Of a stretch of DNA of 64,000 bases, positions 1 through 8,858 are shown one piece after another. Location of the stretch: assembly GCF_001644575.1 (NCBI RefSeq), contig NZ_CP015596.1:3348001-3412000 (forward strand). Reading direction: 5' to 3'. Origin of the DNA: Mycobacterium adipatum (lineage in GTDB: Bacteria; Actinomycetota; Actinomycetes; Mycobacteriales; Mycobacteriaceae). How positions within the stretch are numbered: position 1 is the stretch's first letter; the number at the start of each line of letters is the position of its first letter. Made by a program: the position numbers and the translations under genes. The notes under the pieces are model-generated. The model was not told the origin of the DNA. It ran no database searches and worked only from the letters and a program-made list of their open reading frames with translations.

Positions 1-28
1 GGATCCCGCCCCTTCTGAGGTGTCCCTG

Positions 29-448
29 CTAAGGCGTCCCGACGCAGACCGACCCCACACACGCGCCGGCACCGCCGGGGCCCGCTTCCGCGCCGGCTCC
101 CGGAACGCCGACCGACGCTCCGCCGGGGCCCGCTTCCGCGCCGGCACCGGGAACGCCTGCGGAGGCGCCGCCCGGTCCCGCTTCGGCACCGGCACCGGGA
201 ACGCTCGCGGTGGCTCCACCCGGTCCGGCTTCAGCGCCCGGAGCGGGCGCGGGAGCGGGCGAGGAGGGCGTCATCGTGGTGGTGGCCGCACCGGTGGACG
301 GTGTGGTCGTCATGGTCGACTCGGTGGTTGTCGAGGTCTCGGTCGAGGTTCCGCTTTCGGAACTGCAGGCGGTGAGCCCGCCCGCGAGTACTGCGCCCGC
401 CACGGCGGCCGCGACGGGTAGACGACGGACAATGTCAACGACGGTCAT
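29..448 (-). CDS. Small repetitive lipoprotein
   Basis: 139 residues from the ATG at 448. An upstream in-frame ATG at 493 exists, but the signal peptide fits 448 better. The N-terminus is a lipoprotein signal peptide (positive VRRL, Ala/Gly-rich core) ending in the lipobox LTAC with Cys28. A Ser/Thr-rich linker (about residues 29-62) follows, then four 16-residue repeats starting GAEAGPGG at residues 71, 87, 103 and 119. The C-terminus has two Cys. It is probably anchored on the outer face of the plasma membrane with a low-complexity extension. It is divergent from the FAD oxidoreductase at 589. No enzymatic domain is visible and the function is unknown. Confidence 0.7.
   Translation of the reverse strand: MTVVDIVRRLPVAAAVAGAVLAGGLTACSSESGTSTETSTTTESTMTTTPSTGAATTTMTPSSPAPAPAPGAEAGPGGATASVPGAGAEAGPGGASAGVPGAGAEAGPGGASVGVPGAGAEAGPGGAGACVGSVCVGTP
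65..238 (-). repeat. 48-bp in-frame tandem repeat inside the lipoprotein gene
   Basis: Four near-identical 48-bp units encode the 16-residue GAEAGPGG-type repeats. Copy number is likely to vary between strains by slippage. Confidence 0.75.
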
Positions 449-588
449 ATGTGACTCGATTCTGCTAGTGCGGCTGCCGAACAGTGCGAACACCGCTCTG
501 CGGGAACGACCCCGATGTGTTACCCGCTTTCAATGCGGGTTAAGCACCGATACGTGTCGTAGTAGTTTCGGTGCGGGGGAGGAACGCT

Positions 589-1925
589 ATGTCGACGCAG
601 TCAGCGGTGTGTGCGGGGCAAGCATGAGCGGCCTGTTGGCTGCTCTGGTCATGGCCGAAGCGTGCGACGCGGTGACGGTGATCGAGCGCGACGCACTTCC
701 CGACAAGGTCGCACAACGGCCTGGGGTGCCACAGGGTCTGCACCTTCACATGCTGCTCAGCTCTGGTCTCAGAGCGCTCGAGGATCTCTTGCCGGGCGTC
801 AGCGCGGAGCTGCGGTCAAAGGGCGCGCCGGTTCTCGATGCCCGCGACCTGTCGCAGGCTTACCTCGACATCAACGGGCGCGTTTTGTGCAGGCACGGGA
901 CCGTGTCTGATCCCGAAGCCATCAGGGTCATCCTGGCAAGTAGACCGCTGCTGGAATCCGTTGTCCGTGAGCGGGTTCGCTCGCTGTCGAACGTGACGAT
1001 CCTGGACGGTCATGACGTGATCGAACCGACGGTGCGCGGGCGCACGGTGACGGGTGTCAAGGTCGGTAGCCGCTGCACAGTGCATGCGTTCGAGGTGCCG
1101 GCCGATGTCGTCATCGACGCATCGGGCCGATCGGCCCGGACACCGGCATTCCTGGAAGCTCACGGTTACGGTCGGCCGGTCGAACAGACCTACCGCGTGC
1201 AACTCAGCTATGCCAGCCAGCTTTTTCGCGTCCCGGGCGGAATGCTGCACGAGAAGGCCGCCGTCATCAGCCCGACCCTGCAACGTCCCACCGGCGCCGG
1301 ACTGCTCGCGAACGAGAACGGCACCGTGATTCTCACGCTGATCGGTATCGGAGGACAGCGGTTGCCCGCCGATCTGCCTTCCGTCCTCGAGGGTGCAGCT
1401 CGACTCCTGCCACCGCATATCTGCTCGGTGCTCGGCGCGGCGGAACCAATCGGCGAACTTCACCACCGTCGGTACCCGGCCAGCGTGTGGCGGCGCTACG
1501 ACAAGCTGACATCGTTTCCCGTCGGATTTCTGGTCGTGGGTGACGCGGTGTGCAGTTTCAACCCGGTCTACGGGCAGGGTATGACCTCTGCGGCGTTGCA
1601 GGCCCGCGCACTGCGAAAGGCCCTCGCCGACAACGGTGCTCCGGATCTGAGCGGAGCCTACTTTCGCAAGGCCGCCCGCCAGATTGCCCCGATATGGCAC
1701 GCCAACCGGCTCAACGATTTTGCCGTCACACCGACAACGGGATGGACGATGTGGCCGCAGCGGGCGTTCAACGCCTACACGACGGCCTATATGGCCGCGG
1801 CCTCTGACGACGCGGGGCTCACCGAGGCGTTTCTCCGGGTCCTGCAGGGCATGGACTCAGGGCTGACGCTCGCCTCTCCGGTGCGCGCGGCGCGTGTCCT
1901 TGCGCACTCGGTCCGGCGGCGATGA
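589..1925 (+). pseudogene. FAD-dependent oxidoreductase, apparent 1-base frameshift near its start
   Basis: The product resembles flavin monooxygenase/geranylgeranyl-reductase-like FAD enzymes: GASMSGLLAA of the Rossmann fold, VIERD at the end of beta-2, DVVIDASGR in the middle, and the FAD-ribityl motif VVGDAVCSFNPVYGQGM near residue 320. A strong ribosome site (GGGGAGG) precedes the ATG at 589. That frame reads MSTQSAV and then stops at 625, while the body of the enzyme continues in another frame from about 609. Adding one base at 607-612 would give MSTQSAVVCGASMSG, the expected N-terminus. Restarting at ATG 624 would lose the first beta strand and part of the FAD motif. The next gene starts in an ATGA overlap, so the pair was built as an operon. 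It is either a sequencing error or a fresh inactivation. Confidence 0.7.
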
Positions 1926-2797
1926 GATCCGGGTTGCCAGGCGGTCCAACCACTATGGGAAACAAGCCTTCGCGAAGCGGTCACCTACCGATCAACGGTC
2001 TGGATCTGTACTACGAGGTGCACGGCGACCTCGCTGCCCCGGGGATTCCGTTGCTGCTCATTCCTGGCGCGTTCATGGCCACCGACTCGATGCCGGACTG
2101 GGTGGAGGCCTTTGCGAAAACCCGCGCCGTCATCGTGTTCGATCAGCAGGGGCACGGCCGTACCCCGGACACCGCCCGAGCCATGTCCTATGAGCAGTTC
2201 GGGGACGATGCCGCCGAATTGTTGCGTGCGCTGGAGGTGGCGCGGGCGGATGTGATGGGCTACTCCCAGGGCGGCGGCGCTGCCTTGCAACTCGCGATCC
2301 GAAATCCGGGCCTCGTGAGCAAGTTGGTGGCCATGTCGGCGACGTTTCACCGCGACGGCTGGCATCCGTCGGTGGCCGAAGCCATCGCGACTATGAGTGT
2401 CGCCGACTTCGCCGGCACGCCTGTGCACACCGCGTTCACCGCACACACCCCCGAGCCAGTTGCCTTCGATGCCTACCTGGAAAAAATGAAGGCACTGAAC
2501 ATCAACGATCAGCAGATCAGCGAGAGGCAGATGCGCGCCATCGCTGCCAAGACGATGGTCATCGTCGGTGACGCGGACTCGGTGATCCTGGAGCATGCGC
2601 TGGCCTTGTTCAGGCTGCGCGGGGGAGCGGACGACGAGGCGGCCAAAACAGGCTTATTGCAGAGTGTTCCGCAGGCGCGCCTGGCGGTATTGCCCGCCAC
2701 ATCGCACATAGGTGTCGCTGGACAAGCTGACGTGGTGGTGCCGATGGTGACCGCGTTTCTCGACGATGCGCCGCCGGTGGCACCCGATCTTTTCTGA
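1922..2797 (+). CDS. Alpha/beta-fold hydrolase
   Basis: 291 residues. The start overlaps the stop of the FAD oxidoreductase (ATGA), suggesting translational coupling; ATG 1955 is an alternative. It has the alpha/beta-hydrolase strand LLLIPGAFM (oxyanion region), the nucleophile elbow GYSQGG with Ser, a late Asp in VGDADSV and a His in ATSHIG, so the catalytic triad looks complete. It resembles small haloperoxidase/esterase-like hydrolases. The substrate cannot be told from sequence. Pairing with a flavin oxidoreductase suggests a two-step catabolic or detoxifying role. Confidence 0.85.
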   Translation: MRSGLPGGPTTMGNKPSRSGHLPINGLDLYYEVHGDLAAPGIPLLLIPGAFMATDSMPDWVEAFAKTRAVIVFDQQGHGRTPDTARAMSYEQFGDDAAELLRALEVARADVMGYSQGGGAALQLAIRNPGLVSKLVAMSATFHRDGWHPSVAEAIATMSVADFAGTPVHTAFTAHTPEPVAFDAYLEKMKALNINDQQISERQMRAIAAKTMVIVGDADSVILEHALALFRLRGGADDEAAKTGLLQSVPQARLAVLPATSHIGVAGQADVVVPMVTAFLDDAPPVAPDLF

Positions 2798-2803
2798 TCG
2801 GCA

Positions 2804-3790
2804 TCACTGCGGCCGGTTGTCCAGGATCACCTTGCCGACGGTGCGCTTGGATTCCAGCAGCTGGTGCGCGCGAGCGGCCTCGGGTAGCGGGATGACGGTG
2901 TCGACGACGACGCGGACTGCGCCAGATACGAACAGTGGAAGGACGTCGCGGGTCACGCCGCTGATGATGTCGGCTTTCTGGTGCAGCGGGCGCGCGCGCA
3001 GCATGGTCGCGGACACGGTGGCGCGTTTGGACATCAGGTAGCCGACGTCCAGCGGTGTGGACCCGGTCGTGCCGCCGATGATCACCAGATGTCCGTCGGG
3101 TGCCAGGCATTCCAGGTTGCGTGCCAGGTACTCCGCACCGACCACGTCCAGGATGCTGTCGACACCGCGCCCGCCGGTGGCTTCCAGCGTGGCGGCGACG
3201 AAATCGCGTTCGCGATAGTTGATCGCGGTCTGAGCCCCGAGACGCAGGCCCGCCTGCACCTTGGCGTCACTGCCGGCGGTGGTGATGACATGGGCGCCGA
3301 TCGCGGTGGCCCACTGGATCGCGAAGGTGCCGATACCGCCACCCGCGCCGTGGATCAGCACGGTCTGACCTTTGGCGAGTCCGGCAATCATGGCGAGGTT
3401 GGAATAGACGGTGGCGGCCACCTCGGGGATCGCGGCCGCTTCGATCACGTCGACACCGTGGGGGATCGGCATCACCTGGGCGGCGGGCACGGCGACTTCG
3501 TCGGCGTAGCCGCCGCCGTCGAGCAGCGCGCACACCTCATCCCCGGGTGACCACGCCGCGACATCTGCCCCGACGGCGGTGATCGTTCCGGAGCACTCCA
3601 GCCCCAGCGGGCGCGGAGCCCAGGACGGCACCGGGTAGTGCCCTCGCCGCTGCAACAGGTCGGCGTTGTTGATCCCTGCCGCAGCCACTTTGATCACCAC
3701 CTCGTGGGGCCGGGGCGACAACCTCTCGACAGCCCGCCACTGCAGCACGTCCGGTTCACCGGGGTGATCGAACAGTATCGCCCCACTCAT
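2804..3790 (-). CDS. Zinc-independent NADPH:quinone oxidoreductase (MDR family, PIG3-type)
   Basis: 328 residues, the usual length for quinone reductases of the medium-chain dehydrogenase superfamily. The N-terminal GroES-like part holds AAAGINNADLLQRRGHYP and PLGLECSGTI. The NADP-binding motif is HGAGGGIGTFAIQWA near residue 145. No structural zinc Cys cluster is present. The family reduces quinones or enones with NADPH in the cytosol. It abuts the upstream SRPBCC gene (stop 3787, start 3790), so the two form an operon. Confidence 0.88.
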   Translation of the reverse strand: MSGAILFDHPGEPDVLQWRAVERLSPRPHEVVIKVAAAGINNADLLQRRGHYPVPSWAPRPLGLECSGTITAVGADVAAWSPGDEVCALLDGGGYADEVAVPAAQVMPIPHGVDVIEAAAIPEVAATVYSNLAMIAGLAKGQTVLIHGAGGGIGTFAIQWATAIGAHVITTAGSDAKVQAGLRLGAQTAINYRERDFVAATLEATGGRGVDSILDVVGAEYLARNLECLAPDGHLVIIGGTTGSTPLDVGYLMSKRATVSATMLRARPLHQKADIISGVTRDVLPLFVSGAVRVVVDTVIPLPEAARAHQLLESKRTVGKVILDNRPQ

Positions 3791-4329
3791 CGCGCGGCTG
3801 CCCAGCGGGCGATGCTCTGTGCGTACAGCGGGGTCTCGACCCGGCAGTGCCGTCCGGACGCTTCCTGGCGGGCCTCGGCCGCCTCGCTGAAGGTCTGGCC
3901 GTTCTCGGCGATGAACGTCAGGAACGCGTCGGTGGGATGGGAGGTGACGGTGTTGGTGTAGCGGCAGTGGTCACCGTCGAGCTGTTCCATGCGAAGCTCC
4001 CAGATGACCTGTGTCGTCGTCCACCCGGCGGGGGTGAGAATGTCCGACAGCGACACCATCTTGCAGTAGTGGGCTTCGGCGACCTCGAACCGGTACTGCT
4101 GGACGACCAGCCCGGTGCCGATCATCTCGATGTTGATCGACATGGGTGTGCCGTCGTCGTCGACCGTGTATCCCGCAGCCTTGTGATCGCCGGGCGCGCA
4201 ACGCTGATACTCATGTGTGGGAAGGGTTTTCAACCATTGGGCGATATCGACACGATCGAATGGCGCTTCCACGTCGGCGGTGATCGCTGCGTGCGAGAGC
4301 ACCAGGTCTTCGCGGACTGCGTTGCTCAT
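3787..4329 (-). CDS. SRPBCC-like hypothetical protein
   Basis: 180 residues. The start at 4329 is chosen because CAGGAGCAGAAC, a good ribosome site, lies just upstream; a longer start at 4398 has none. The sequence has alternating hydrophobic strands and aromatic residues (VVQQYRFEVAEAHYCKM, TTTQVIWELRMEQL, YTNTVTSHPT) typical of START/SRPBCC helix-grip proteins, which bind hydrophobic ligands. It is translationally joined to the quinone reductase and could bind the same substrate. Fold assignment is by pattern only. Confidence 0.72.
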   Translation of the reverse strand: MSNAVREDLVLSHAAITADVEAPFDRVDIAQWLKTLPTHEYQRCAPGDHKAAGYTVDDDGTPMSINIEMIGTGLVVQQYRFEVAEAHYCKMVSLSDILTPAGWTTTQVIWELRMEQLDGDHCRYTNTVTSHPTDAFLTFIAENGQTFSEAAEARQEASGRHCRVETPLYAQSIARWAAAR

Positions 4330-4622
4330 GTTCTGCTCCTGTCTTCGATGGGGAGGCTCACACCACACAGCATGTCCGGGTGACCAAGGTGCGGACAATG
4401 ACGCTGGCGTGACCTCAGCGGGTAGTGCTAGCTGCCAAACTGTGGTCGTGCTGATCGGCTACCGGCCCGGCGATGATCCACTGCACCTTGCCGAGAGTTA
4501 CAGCAACAGCGTCGATTTCGTCGACGATCATGCGAACTTTGACATTGCACTGATTACCTCGACGCACACGGTCCGGCTGGATCCGATCGCGAGTTCGCCG
4601 CTGCGGTAGGACCGGCACTGGA

Positions 4623-4636
4623 TCTACGGGCGTAGA
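4623..4636. promoter_or_regulatory. Inverted-repeat operator candidate upstream of tetR
   Basis: The perfect palindrome TCTACGGGCGTAGA lies 7 bp before the tetR start codon. A near copy (TCTACGTTCGTATA) precedes the SDR gene at 5262-5275. This suggests TetR autoregulation and control of the SDR operon. Confidence 0.5.
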
Positions 4637-4643
4637 CTTATGT

Positions 4644-5222
4644 ATGCCTTCAGCCCAGCCCCGTCCACGAAACGCGGCCGCGACCCGTGCAGCGATCCTG
4701 CAATCGGCGATCGAACACTTCGCCGGCGCCGGTTACGACGGCGCGGGCGTCCGCCAGATCGCTAAAGACGCGGGTGTCACCGCCATGCTGGTGAACCGGT
4801 ACTTCGGTTCCAAGGAGCAACTGTTCGCCGAGGCTGTCGAGGCCGCGTTCGCCCCGCCGGTGTTCGTCGTCGAAGAGTCGGACGCGGTCGCCCGTGACGC
4901 TGCCGCCGCACTGGTGTCACGCACCGGGCCGGCGGGCGACCCGCCGAAATCCTTCCTCATCATGTTGCTCTCGGTGTCCGATCCGGTCGCCGTGCGCATC
5001 GTGCGAGAAGCGATCGAACGCCATGTCGGACAACGACTGGCGCGCCAGATCGACCGCCCCGATCGCGAGTTGCGCACTGAGCTGATGCTGTCGGTGATCA
5101 GCGGAGTACTGCTGATGCGCTCGGTCATCGGAACCCGCGCGCTGAGCGAAGCCGACCCCGTGAGCATCGCCGGCGCCCTCGAACCGGTCTTTGAGGCGAT
5201 CATCGGCGCACCGGCGCGATAG
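4644..5222 (+). CDS. TetR/AcrR family transcriptional regulator
   Basis: 192 residues. The N-terminal TetR helix-turn-helix is clear: ATRAAILQSAIEHFAGAGYD, then GVRQIAKDAGVTAMLVNRYF, then GSKEQLFAEAV (residues about 12-62). The C-terminal ligand domain is helical and variable. It is co-directional with the SDR and esterase genes that follow after 113 bp. A 14-bp palindrome sits in front of its own start and a near copy sits in front of the SDR, so it probably represses itself and that operon in response to a small molecule. Confidence 0.9.
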   Translation: MPSAQPRPRNAAATRAAILQSAIEHFAGAGYDGAGVRQIAKDAGVTAMLVNRYFGSKEQLFAEAVEAAFAPPVFVVEESDAVARDAAAALVSRTGPAGDPPKSFLIMLLSVSDPVAVRIVREAIERHVGQRLARQIDRPDRELRTELMLSVISGVLLMRSVIGTRALSEADPVSIAGALEPVFEAIIGAPAR

Positions 5223-5261
5223 TCGGCCTCGCCACATGGTGCGGGAATCAATCCCGCTATG

Positions 5262-5301
5262 TCTACGTTCGTATACATATCAGGTATACAGGTGTAGATG
5301 A
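5262..5301. promoter_or_regulatory. Operator/promoter region of the SDR gene
   Basis: Contains TCTACGTTCGTATA (5262-5275), close to the palindrome before tetR, then a second GTATAC about 14 bp on and GTGTAGATGAG. The stretch is AT-rich against GC-rich surroundings, as expected for a promoter with a TetR-type operator. Confidence 0.5.
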
Positions 5302-5335
5302 GTCTGATCGCCGTACTAGCGAAAGGTGAATTCCC

Positions 5336-6202
5336 ATGTCTCATGTCTTTCTCGTCTCCGGCGCCTCGCGGGGACTCGGTCGTGCCATCACCGAAGCCGC
5401 GTTCGAAGCCGGACACCGCGTGGTCGCCGGTGTGCGTTCGGCATCGGCTTTGACCGGCCTGGCCGACCGGAAGCCCGACCACCTCGCCGTTGTGGAACTC
5501 GACGTCACCGACGACGAACAAGTGCATGCCGCCGTCGCCACAGCAGTCGACAGATTCGGCCGCCTCGATGTGTTGGTCAACAATGCCGGTTACGCGAACA
5601 TGGCCGCCGCCGAGGACATCGACTTCGACGACTTCCGCGCCCAGATCGACACCAACTTCCTCGGCGTCGTGCGTCTCACGCGGGCGGCGCTGCCGGTCAT
5701 GCGCGCCCAGCGCTCCGGTCACATCATCCAGATCTCCTCCGTCGGTGGACGGATGGCCCGACCGGGGCTGGCGGCCTATCAATCCGCCAAGTGGGCGGTC
5801 ACCGGTTACTCCGGTGTGCTGGCCCAGGAAGTGGAGCCACTGGGTATCAAGGTGACCGTGCTTGAACCTGGCGGTATGCGCACCGATTGGGCGGGCTCGT
5901 CGATGACCATCGCCCCGGTCCGCGACGAGTATGCCGCCACCGTGGGTGCCGCCGCACGGCTCAGCCAATCCGCCAACCTCGGCGCCAGCGATCCGGTCAA
6001 GGTCGCTGCGCTGCTGTTGGATATCGTGGAGATGGCGACGCCGCCGACCCGGCTGCTGGTCGGGCCCGACGCCTACCGCTATGCCACCGCAGCGGGACGT
6101 GAGCTACTGGCCACCGATGAGAAGTGGGAGGCGCTCAGCATCTCGACAGCGGCGGATGACATCACCAGCGACCAACTCGATCCGCTTGCCTCCGGCGCCT
6201 GA
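5336..6202 (+). CDS. Short-chain dehydrogenase/reductase
   Basis: 288 residues. Classical SDR: cofactor motif SGASRGLGRAI (residues 8-18), DVTD after the third strand, NNAG near residue 82, catalytic Ser in ISSVGGR and the YQSAK catalytic pair. The preserved EPGGMRTDWAGSS region and the sequence after it are typical of classical SDRs acting on steroid- or lipid-like alcohols, but no substrate can be named. It is followed 12 bp later by an esterase and probably lies in one transcript under TetR control. Confidence 0.9.
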   Translation: MSHVFLVSGASRGLGRAITEAAFEAGHRVVAGVRSASALTGLADRKPDHLAVVELDVTDDEQVHAAVATAVDRFGRLDVLVNNAGYANMAAAEDIDFDDFRAQIDTNFLGVVRLTRAALPVMRAQRSGHIIQISSVGGRMARPGLAAYQSAKWAVTGYSGVLAQEVEPLGIKVTVLEPGGMRTDWAGSSMTIAPVRDEYAATVGAAARLSQSANLGASDPVKVAALLLDIVEMATPPTRLLVGPDAYRYATAAGRELLATDEKWEALSISTAADDITSDQLDPLASGA

Positions 6203-6214
6203 AGGGAAGCGGCG

Positions 6215-7117
6215 ATGTCCATCCTGTCCCAGCAGATGATCGCTGACACGCTGGCGAGAGTGTTCGCCGCCGTGGTCAACCCGGCACCCAAGGCCGCCGT
6301 GCGGTTTCCCGAGATCGTCGGCAGCACGTCGCAGATCAGCATCCCGACGCGGTACGGTGCTGCGGCGGCCACCGTGTACCGCCCGCCGACTCCCACGGCC
6401 AACACTCCCGTCTACGTCAACATCCACGGCGGCGGGTTTGTGGTCGGGCATCCCGAACAGGACGATCCCTGGTGCCGCTACCTGGCGGCCAATGCGGATG
6501 TGTTCGTGGTCAACACCAGCTATGTGCTGGCGCCCGGTCACCGCTTTCCCGCTGCGCCACAACAGATTTATGACATCGTGTGCTGGGTCGCCGGTCCGGG
6601 CCGGGACTGGGACGGCACCCGGGTGTGTATCGGCGGCCAGAGCGCGGGAGGGAGCCTCGCCGCCGCAGCGTCGCGGCTCGCACATGAGAACAAGGGCCCG
6701 GATATCGCGCTGCAGGTCCTGCACTACGCGCCGCTCGACCTGGTGACTCCGACCGGTGACAAGCTGTCATCGGTGGGGAGCCGGGCGATCATGAAACCGT
6801 GGATGGGGGCGATCTTCGACACCGCCTATGTCCCCGACAGGAAGCAGCGCAGTGACCGACTCGCCTCTCCCGCCTGGGGCGACAATGCCAGGGGGCTCGC
6901 CGGCATTGCGCCGGCGTTGATCATCACCGCCGAGTACGACCGCCTGCGCGATGAGGCCCGCCGCTACGCTGATGCTCTCGCGGATGTCGCTGCTTTGGCC
7001 GAGTATCACGAGGTGCCTGGCGTAGATCACGGGTACAACATCATGAGCGACGATGTCGAGTCCACTCGCCAGACCTACGCTCGCATCACCGACCACGTCA
7101 TCCGGGCAACGGGATAA
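6215..7117 (+). CDS. Alpha/beta hydrolase, HSL (lip-like esterase) family
   Basis: 300 residues. The oxyanion-hole motif HGGGFVVG lies near residue 70 and the nucleophile elbow GQSAGGS near residue 146. A late Asp in ITAEYDRLRDE and His in VPGVDHGYN complete the triad. This is the hormone-sensitive-lipase family, abundant in mycobacteria, which hydrolyses short to medium esters. It is 12 bp downstream of the SDR. The 3' end overlaps the convergent DinB gene by 20 bp. Confidence 0.9.
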   Translation: MSILSQQMIADTLARVFAAVVNPAPKAAVRFPEIVGSTSQISIPTRYGAAAATVYRPPTPTANTPVYVNIHGGGFVVGHPEQDDPWCRYLAANADVFVVNTSYVLAPGHRFPAAPQQIYDIVCWVAGPGRDWDGTRVCIGGQSAGGSLAAAASRLAHENKGPDIALQVLHYAPLDLVTPTGDKLSSVGSRAIMKPWMGAIFDTAYVPDRKQRSDRLASPAWGDNARGLAGIAPALIITAEYDRLRDEARRYADALADVAALAEYHEVPGVDHGYNIMSDDVESTRQTYARITDHVIRATG

Positions 7118-7601
7118 CCGGGCCCGCCTCGATCTGCTCGCGCAGGATATCGGCGTGACCGGCATGCCTGGCGAACTCCTCGATCATGGCCAGCAGGGTC
7201 CATCGCATGCTGAGTTCCCCCTCGACGGGGTTGACCTTGGTGTCGTCGAGGTCGAAGCCTGCCGCAATGGTGCGTGACAGCTGACTGGCACGCTCGAACT
7301 CGGCGATCACGTCGGACAGCGACTCACCGGCGTCGACGGCGAAGGTACCCTCGTCGCGCTCGGAGTACCCGTCACACTCCGATGCATCGAGGTTCGCCCA
7401 AAAGCGTTGAAACCATATGCGTTCCGCGGCGGCGGCATGCTTGATCAACGAGATGGGCGTGGTCAGCGAGGCGACGAGCCGGCGCCGGGCGTCGGACTCA
7501 GAGAGCCCGCGCACGGCGTCGATCAGCGCCGATCGGTTGCGATCCAGGGTGTTCTCGATGATCGGTCGCTCGGCGCCAATCCTGATGATGGTGACAGACA
7601 T
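7098..7601 (-). CDS. DinB/mycothiol-transferase-like protein
   Basis: 167 residues of the DinB-like four-helix family (DUF664 type). The metal-binding His pattern is visible: His in SLIKHAAAAERIWFQ near residue 54 and FARHAGHADILREQIEAG near residues 144-160. In actinobacteria many members are mycothiol-dependent transferases; that role is known of the family, not shown here. It stands alone, convergent with the esterase. Confidence 0.85.
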   Translation of the reverse strand: MSVTIIRIGAERPIIENTLDRNRSALIDAVRGLSESDARRRLVASLTTPISLIKHAAAAERIWFQRFWANLDASECDGYSERDEGTFAVDAGESLSDVIAEFERASQLSRTIAAGFDLDDTKVNPVEGELSMRWTLLAMIEEFARHAGHADILREQIEAGPVIPLPG

Positions 7602-7833
7602 GAGTTTTCGCTCCGTTCCGGTGAGATGAGTGAAGGCACGACAGGTCCCGTCCCGTCAGGGAAAGTGGCGGGGAGGCAGATAGGGATGGTGGCCTACACC
7701 GATCGGGGGCCGAGCCTGACAACCAGTATGTCTCACCTATCCGGCTCTGCGCCAGGGTCGCGCTGTCGCACGATCGGGAGTGGGCGAAGGCCCGCACCGA
7801 GATCGTCCCCGGGTACGGCGCGGACGGTTCAGG

Positions 7834-8715
7834 TCAGCGGCGGTACTCCCGCAGGGCGGCAGCGTCGAGTCTCTGGTAGGCCGACCACATATCGCGCCCC
7901 AGGGCGCGGATGCCCTCGGCGTTGTAGTGCCGGTCGACCAGGCTGTTGAAAGCATCCCGGTTACCGGGGACAAAGGCGGTCCGCGACAGCCGGTTCGGGG
8001 TGTCCTTGTGCACGGCGTTGATCGGGGTGTAATCCTTGCCGCTGAGTTCCATCTCCTCGGGCACCATCCCGCCGAGGATGATCGGAGTCTCGGCTCCGTA
8101 GCGGACTCGGAGATCGTCGAACAGCGCATCCAGCTTTCGCTGATACACCGGCGCAGGGGTCAGCGGAACATCGGATTCACCTTGATGCCACAGCACGACG
8201 GCGACAGTGCTACCCGGATTCTGCGCCAATGCTGCGTCGATCGAGCGGACCGCCTCACGGTAGAGATTGCGCCGGGTCTTGGTGTCGTCGATGTCCCAGG
8301 TGTAGCCGTTCTTCGGATGAAACGAGGTGTCGCCGCGGGCGCACGGCACCAGCAGAACCGCGCGGCCGGTGGCCTCGGTCAGCGCCTTGGCGAACGTCAC
8401 ACCGAAACCGACCCGCCGCGAGGGTGTCTCGTGCATCAACGGATCGGCGCCGAGGATGACAGTGTTCTTCGAGGGACCGCTGTTGGCCCACTGGTGCACA
8501 TTCGGGTGCGGTTTGTCGGCACCCTCCCGATCCAAGGGTAGGCCCATCCCGAACGCATTGGACTGCCCGAGGATGGGCACGACGAGGTACGGCTCGCGCG
8601 GCGGTGTCACGGGGATGCCTTTCGGGGCGATCCGGCGCTTGATGAAGCACTTCAACTCGAAGGCCGCGCGCTTCCACAGCGGGGCGTCGCCATCGGGATT
8701 GCGGGGCTTGCGCAT
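7834..8715 (-). CDS. Sialate O-acetylesterase-like SGNH hydrolase (SASA domain)
   Basis: 293 residues. SASA-type blocks: VPILGQSNAFGMG (nucleophile Ser, about residues 47-59), CARGDTSFH and VLWHQGESD (block III, about residues 172-180). No clear signal peptide follows the basic N-terminus, although FELKCFIKRR could be a short membrane-proximal segment. The family removes acetyl groups from sugars. No partner is close by; the DUF2236 gene is divergent. Confidence 0.8.
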   Translation of the reverse strand: MRKPRNPDGDAPLWKRAAFELKCFIKRRIAPKGIPVTPPREPYLVVPILGQSNAFGMGLPLDREGADKPHPNVHQWANSGPSKNTVILGADPLMHETPSRRVGFGVTFAKALTEATGRAVLLVPCARGDTSFHPKNGYTWDIDDTKTRRNLYREAVRSIDAALAQNPGSTVAVVLWHQGESDVPLTPAPVYQRKLDALFDDLRVRYGAETPIILGGMVPEEMELSGKDYTPINAVHKDTPNRLSRTAFVPGNRDAFNSLVDRHYNAEGIRALGRDMWSAYQRLDAAALREYRR

Positions 8716-8784
8716 GGCCAGGACAGTACAACCGCCCCCGACCGGCGCACATTCGAACCCGGGAGGTCCGCACGGTATGGCTTG

Positions 8785-8812
8785 TTGACACCTGTCGAGT
8801 GCCGCGTACCCT
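8785..8812 (+). promoter_or_regulatory. Possible promoter of the DUF2236 gene
   Basis: TTGACA at 8785-8790 and TACCCT at 8807-8812 with a 16-bp spacer, about 50 bp before the start codon at 8859. The -10 match is weak. Confidence 0.3.
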
Positions 8813-8858
8813 TTCCTGACTACAAGCGTTGTCTAAATCAGCTCAAAGGGGAGCGTCG

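Noticed and set aside
65..238. Regular repeats as a CRISPR array
   Set aside because: The units are contiguous, in frame and encode GAEAGPGG repeats; there are no spacers.
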